Assembly (NCBI GenBank): GCA_947169005.1 | Contig: CAMVOG010000088.1 | Location: 1-8,620, forward strand | Direction of reading: 5' to 3' | Origin: an uncultured Clostridia bacterium | Lineage (GTDB): Bacteria > Bacillota > Clostridia > Oscillospirales > Oscillospiraceae | DNA: 8,620 nucleotides | Part shown: piece after piece, positions 5,800 to 8,620 of the stretch | Numbering within the stretch: position 1 is the first letter of the stretch | Layout of the letters: each line of letters starts with the position of its first letter | Notes under the pieces: generated by a model | Seen by the model: only the letters and a program-made list of their open reading frames with translations | Told to the model about the DNA's origin: nothing | The model's database searches: none | Program-made: the position numbers and the translations under genes

Positions 5800-8620
5800 A
5801 TGAACACCCTCTTTCGTACTATATTGAATATGTCCCTTTCCGGGGCCATTGTGATCGTCGCGGTGATGGCGGCGCGGCTGCTGCTGCGGCGAGCGCCGAA
5901 GAAGTGGAGTTATCTGCTGTGGTCCGCGGCGGCGTTCCGGCTGGTCTGCCCCGTCAGTCTGCGGTCCGAGTTCTCCCTGTTCCGGCTGCTGCCCGAGGCC
6001 GGGCGCGTGACGGCGGAGCGGGGCGGCTTCGTCTCCGCTTTGGAGGCCATTCCCTCCGCCCAGCGGATGGAGGCGGGCGTAGACGCGGCGCGGGAGGCGA
6101 TCCTCTCCGCCCCCTCGGCAGGGGAGGCGGGACAGGCCGTTTCCCCCATAAGTGAGGCCGCCCGGAGCGCCCTTTCCGGCGGGCTGTCCAATGCGGCCCC
6201 GGCGGTTTCCGCCGCGCCCGCCGCTCCCCTGCCCGCCTCCGCGCCCATCGACTGGCTGACGGTGCTGGGCTGGGTGTGGCTGGGCGTCGCCGCCTGCCTG
6301 CTCCTCTTCGGCGCGGTGAATTACCTTTTGACGAAAAAGCGCCTCGCCGCCGCCATTCGGCTGGAAGGGCGGGTCTATCAGTCCGAGCTGGTATCCTCCC
6401 CCTTTATCTTAGGGCTGCTCCGGCCCCGGATCTATATTCCCTACGGGCTGGAAGGGGAGCGGCTGGACTATGCCTTGGCCCACGAAAAGCGGCACCTGCG
6501 CCGGGGCGACCCCTGGTTTAAGCTGCTGGCATGGCTGCTGCTCTGCCTGCACTGGTTCAATCCCCTGGTGTGGTTGGCCTTCTTCCTCATGGGCAGGGAC
6601 ATGGAAATGAGCTGCGACGAGGCGGTGCTGGCCTCGGGCGGGGACCTGCGGCAAGGCTACAGCCAGACGCTGCTTTCCTTCGCCGTAAAGCAGGGCTTCC
6701 CCCGGCCCAATCCCCTCTGCTTCGGGGAAACGGGCGTGAAAAGCCGCATCCGCAACGCCCTGCGCTGGAAGCAGGCCGGGGGCTGGATCAGCCTCGGGGC
6801 CCTGGTCCTCTGCCTTCTCCTGATTGCGGGCTGCGCCCTGAATCCTCCCGAGGCGCTGAAAAAGAAGCTGACCACGGAGGAGCTGCTGAGCCTGGCGGAG
6901 AAAGGGGACGCGCTGGCCTTTGAGGACTTTTCCGCCTACGCGCCCAGTGAATTCGGGGAGCAGCACCTCATCTTCCTGCTGGAAAACAATCACTACGTTC
7001 TGGACGTGACGGGGCCGGACTACACGGGGCCGGAGGGGCCGGGGCAGTTCCGCCTTTCCTATCAGTTCCGCCCGCTCTTTGCCGATTCGGATGATACGCG
7101 CGTCAAGTTCCTTGGGGATTATTACGACGTGATCGACCTGCGGGACCCCGGTCTGCGGGACTTCCTCGCCGCGCACGATCCCACGCTCCCCCTCTCCCTC
7201 AACGTGGACGGGACCCTGGGCCTGCTCCGCTGGGGCATGACGGAGGAGGACGCACTGGCCCTGGGAATGGGGCTCGAACAAGTCCCGGACCGCGGGAACC
7301 TTTACTATAGCAGCTATGAGCTGGACGGTGTAGAGATTTTGGGCCAGGAAGCGAAGCTGCGCCTAAGCTTTGCCCGCTACGGGCTGGAGGGCGGCGTACA
7401 TCTGGACGCCGCTGCGGTACCCCGGCTCCAGAGCATGGAAATCATTCTGAATACCGACCTGGATCTGACGGAGGAATTGAACGGCCTTTGGGGTGAACAG
7501 GAGCGGTATAAAGTGGACGAAACCGGCGTGGACTACAACGCGGAGGGACAGCCCATACCGCGCTTTCTCTCCCAGGAGCTGCCGAAGGAGCACTGGTACT
7601 GGCACAGTACGGAAACGGCAACGGAGCTGATGGACGCGGCAGCCCTGGGCCGCCTCTATCCGGACCTGTCATCGGAAGATCTCATGCAAGCCTGCTGCAC
7701 CATCTTTGCCTGGTCAGCCAGCCAAGCCTGGGACACTGACACAAGCGGTGATCCGGTGTACACGATCTCCACCAACGGGCATGGGCTCCTCCTGGCCAAG
7801 CTGCTGAAAGAGACGCCCGCGCCGAGAGCAGAGAGCGCCGAGCCCCTCTCCCTCAACACGGACGGGACCCTGGGCCTGCTCCGCTGGGGCATGACGCCCG
7901 ACGAGGCAGCCAAAGCGGACGCCCGCATCTTCTTTGACAGCGGGACGGGCGGCGAGCTCTTTGAAACGTGGACACAGAACGAACTGAGCCTCTTCGGGGA
8001 AAAGATGTGCGCAAATTATCTCTTTGTGACGCATGAGGGAAATACCTTTCTGGACGCGATGGAGCTCTGCTTCACGGGTCCCTTTGATAAGGCGGCGGTC
8101 GTTTCGCAGTTAGAGGGTCTGTGGGGGCCGCGCATCGACCACTATACTTCCCTGAGTGGGCAGGAGATTCCCGCGCCGGAGGAAAACTGGTGGTGGGAAC
8201 TGGAGGACGGCGTAAGGGCACAGTTCGCCGTTTCGGACGGTCTGCCCGCCCTCTGCATTGACGCAACGGCGCTGAATGCCCGGGCGGGACGCTATGGAGA
8301 GCTGACGGGGCGCGAAAGGGCGCTGGACTATTCCGAAGAGCAGTTGGAGCGCATCAACGAGGAGCTGGCCCCCTGTATCTACGACGAAAACGGAAACGTC
8401 GTTTCCGCCTCCCCCGTGAGCTGCTTCTTCACCTCCTTCTATGAGGACGTGCGGGACCTGGATTTAGAGCAATTTCTGCGGTATTTCCCCATAAGCGAGG
8501 AGGTCACGGAGCCGGAGGAGCTGGCTGCTGTGGCGGCCATGGAGGAGGAGCGCTTCGGCACGGCCCTGGGCGGGCCCACCCACCGCGTCCGGGTGGCGGA
8601 CGTGGACGAGGTGCTGCTGG
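5800..8620 (+). CDS. BlaR1-like membrane metalloprotease sensor (peptidase M56) with a large unusual ectodomain; C-terminus beyond the window
   Basis: The ATG at 5800 lies 6 nt after AAGGAGG; the frame stays open to the window end (940 codons seen), far longer than the roughly 600 residues of BlaR1. Membrane helices are seen at about 9-29, 37-54 and 152-177, with an Ala/Ser/Pro-rich loop (about 57-148) between the second and third. The zinc motif HEKRH is residues 228-232, followed by HWFNPLVW and by MEMSCDEAVL with the likely third ligand Glu269, as in M56 proteases. A last helix (329-344) ends in a lipobox-like IAGC. Everything after it should be outside the cell. That part contains TTEELLSLAEKGDALAFEDF, then two related units beginning at residues 464 and 682 (PLSLN-x-DGTLGLLRWGMT), then SCFFTSFYEDVRDLDLEQF from 874. 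No convincing SxxK-SxN-KTG set is seen, so a beta-lactam receptor is not supported. It should cleave the upstream repressor in response to an unknown external signal. Confidence 0.9.
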   Translation, partial: MNTLFRTILNMSLSGAIVIVAVMAARLLLRRAPKKWSYLLWSAAAFRLVCPVSLRSEFSLFRLLPEAGRVTAERGGFVSALEAIPSAQRMEAGVDAAREAILSAPSAGEAGQAVSPISEAARSALSGGLSNAAPAVSAAPAAPLPASAPIDWLTVLGWVWLGVAACLLLFGAVNYLLTKKRLAAAIRLEGRVYQSELVSSPFILGLLRPRIYIPYGLEGERLDYALAHEKRHLRRGDPWFKLLAWLLLCLHWFNPLVWLAFFLMGRDMEMSCDEAVLASGGDLRQGYSQTLLSFAVKQGFPRPNPLCFGETGVKSRIRNALRWKQAGGWISLGALVLCLLLIAGCALNPPEALKKKLTTEELLSLAEKGDALAFEDFSAYAPSEFGEQHLIFLLENNHYVLDVTGPDYTGPEGPGQFRLSYQFRPLFADSDDTRVKFLGDYYDVIDLRDPGLRDFLAAHDPTLPLSLNVDGTLGLLRWGMTEEDALALGMGLEQVPDRGNLYYSSYELDGVEILGQEAKLRLSFARYGLEGGVHLDAAAVPRLQSMEIILNTDLDLTEELNGLWGEQERYKVDETGVDYNAEGQPIPRFLSQELPKEHWYWHSTETATELMDAAALGRLYPDLSSEDLMQACCTIFAWSASQAWDTDTSGDPVYTISTNGHGLLLAKLLKETPAPRAESAEPLSLNTDGTLGLLRWGMTPDEAAKADARIFFDSGTGGELFETWTQNELSLFGEKMCANYLFVTHEGNTFLDAMELCFTGPFDKAAVVSQLEGLWGPRIDHYTSLSGQEIPAPEENWWWELEDGVRAQFAVSDGLPALCIDATALNARAGRYGELTGRERALDYSEEQLERINEELAPCIYDENGNVVSASPVSCFFTSFYEDVRDLDLEQFLRYFPISEEVTEPEELAAVAAMEEERFGTALGGPTHRVRVADVDEVLL
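7189..7242 (+). repeat. Intragenic direct repeat, copy 1
   Basis: This 54-bp in-frame segment encodes PLSLNVDGTLGLLRWGMT. It matches the segment at 7843 except for two adjacent bases (GTG against ACG, Val against Thr). It opens the first of two homologous ectodomain units in the BlaR1-like sensor. Confidence 0.95.
7843..7896 (+). repeat. Intragenic direct repeat, copy 2
   Basis: Copy of the 54-bp segment at 7189, exactly 654 bp (218 codons) further on and in the same frame. The sequences that follow the two copies are related only weakly at protein level (for example LNGLWGEQERY against LEGLWGPRIDHY), so the near-identity is local. Confidence 0.95.

Noticed and set aside
7714..8034. Minus-strand frames within the sensor gene (for example 6409-7281 and 7714-8034)
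   Set aside because: The plus-strand frame is open for 940 codons with clear M56 motifs; these are complements without start signals.
5394..8620. Calling the regulator pair a beta-lactam resistance system
   Set aside because: The repressor and protease folds fit, but no penicillin-binding motif set is visible in the sensor and no beta-lactamase or penicillin-binding protein gene is nearby.

Overview
The window is GC-rich, with G/C strongly favoured at third codon positions, AGGAGG-type ribosome binding sites, and gene families typical of anaerobic gut Clostridia: an oxygen-sensitive glycyl radical enzyme with its radical-SAM activase, a BspA-like exported leucine-rich-repeat protein, and a BlaI/BlaR1-type regulator pair. 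I infer an Oscillospirales-like Firmicute, but no rRNA or marker gene is present to prove it.

Layout. Positions 1-2495 are read on the minus strand. In order of transcription they hold a glycyl radical enzyme activase (2495-1551), a small membrane protein gene broken by two apparent +1 frameshifts (1489-894), and the start of a secreted 23-residue leucine-rich-repeat protein (881 to beyond base 1). Positions 2496-2682 are a divergent promoter region. Positions 2683-8620 are read on the plus strand: the glycyl radical enzyme itself (2683-5175), a rho-independent terminator set among 7-bp tandem repeats, a BlaI/MecI-like repressor (5394-5756) with its promoter and two operator-like dyads, and a very large BlaR1-like membrane metalloprotease sensor (5800 to beyond 8620). 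There is no stretch longer than about 220 bp without a gene.

How the parts work together. The activase is expected to use S-adenosylmethionine and an Fe-S cluster to place the glycyl radical on Gly806 of the divergently transcribed enzyme. The enzyme carries a GCVEP active-site motif of the dehydratase/lyase branch, not the Cys-Cys of pyruvate formate-lyase, and its substrate cannot be named from sequence. The BlaI/BlaR1-like pair lies behind the terminator and has its own promoter, so it is probably a separate operon: the sensor would sense an outside signal, cleave the repressor through its HExxH protease, and release the operators.

The most unusual material is (i) heptanucleotide tandem arrays at four intergenic sites, two of which form a 14-bp perfect inverted repeat around the terminator; (ii) a BlaR1-like protein whose penicillin-binding sensor seems replaced by a duplicated domain of unknown fold, marked by a 54-bp repeat with only two mismatches; (iii) two apparent frameshifts in the same gene, each at the same 10-mer; and (iv) a glycyl radical enzyme of unassigned substrate.
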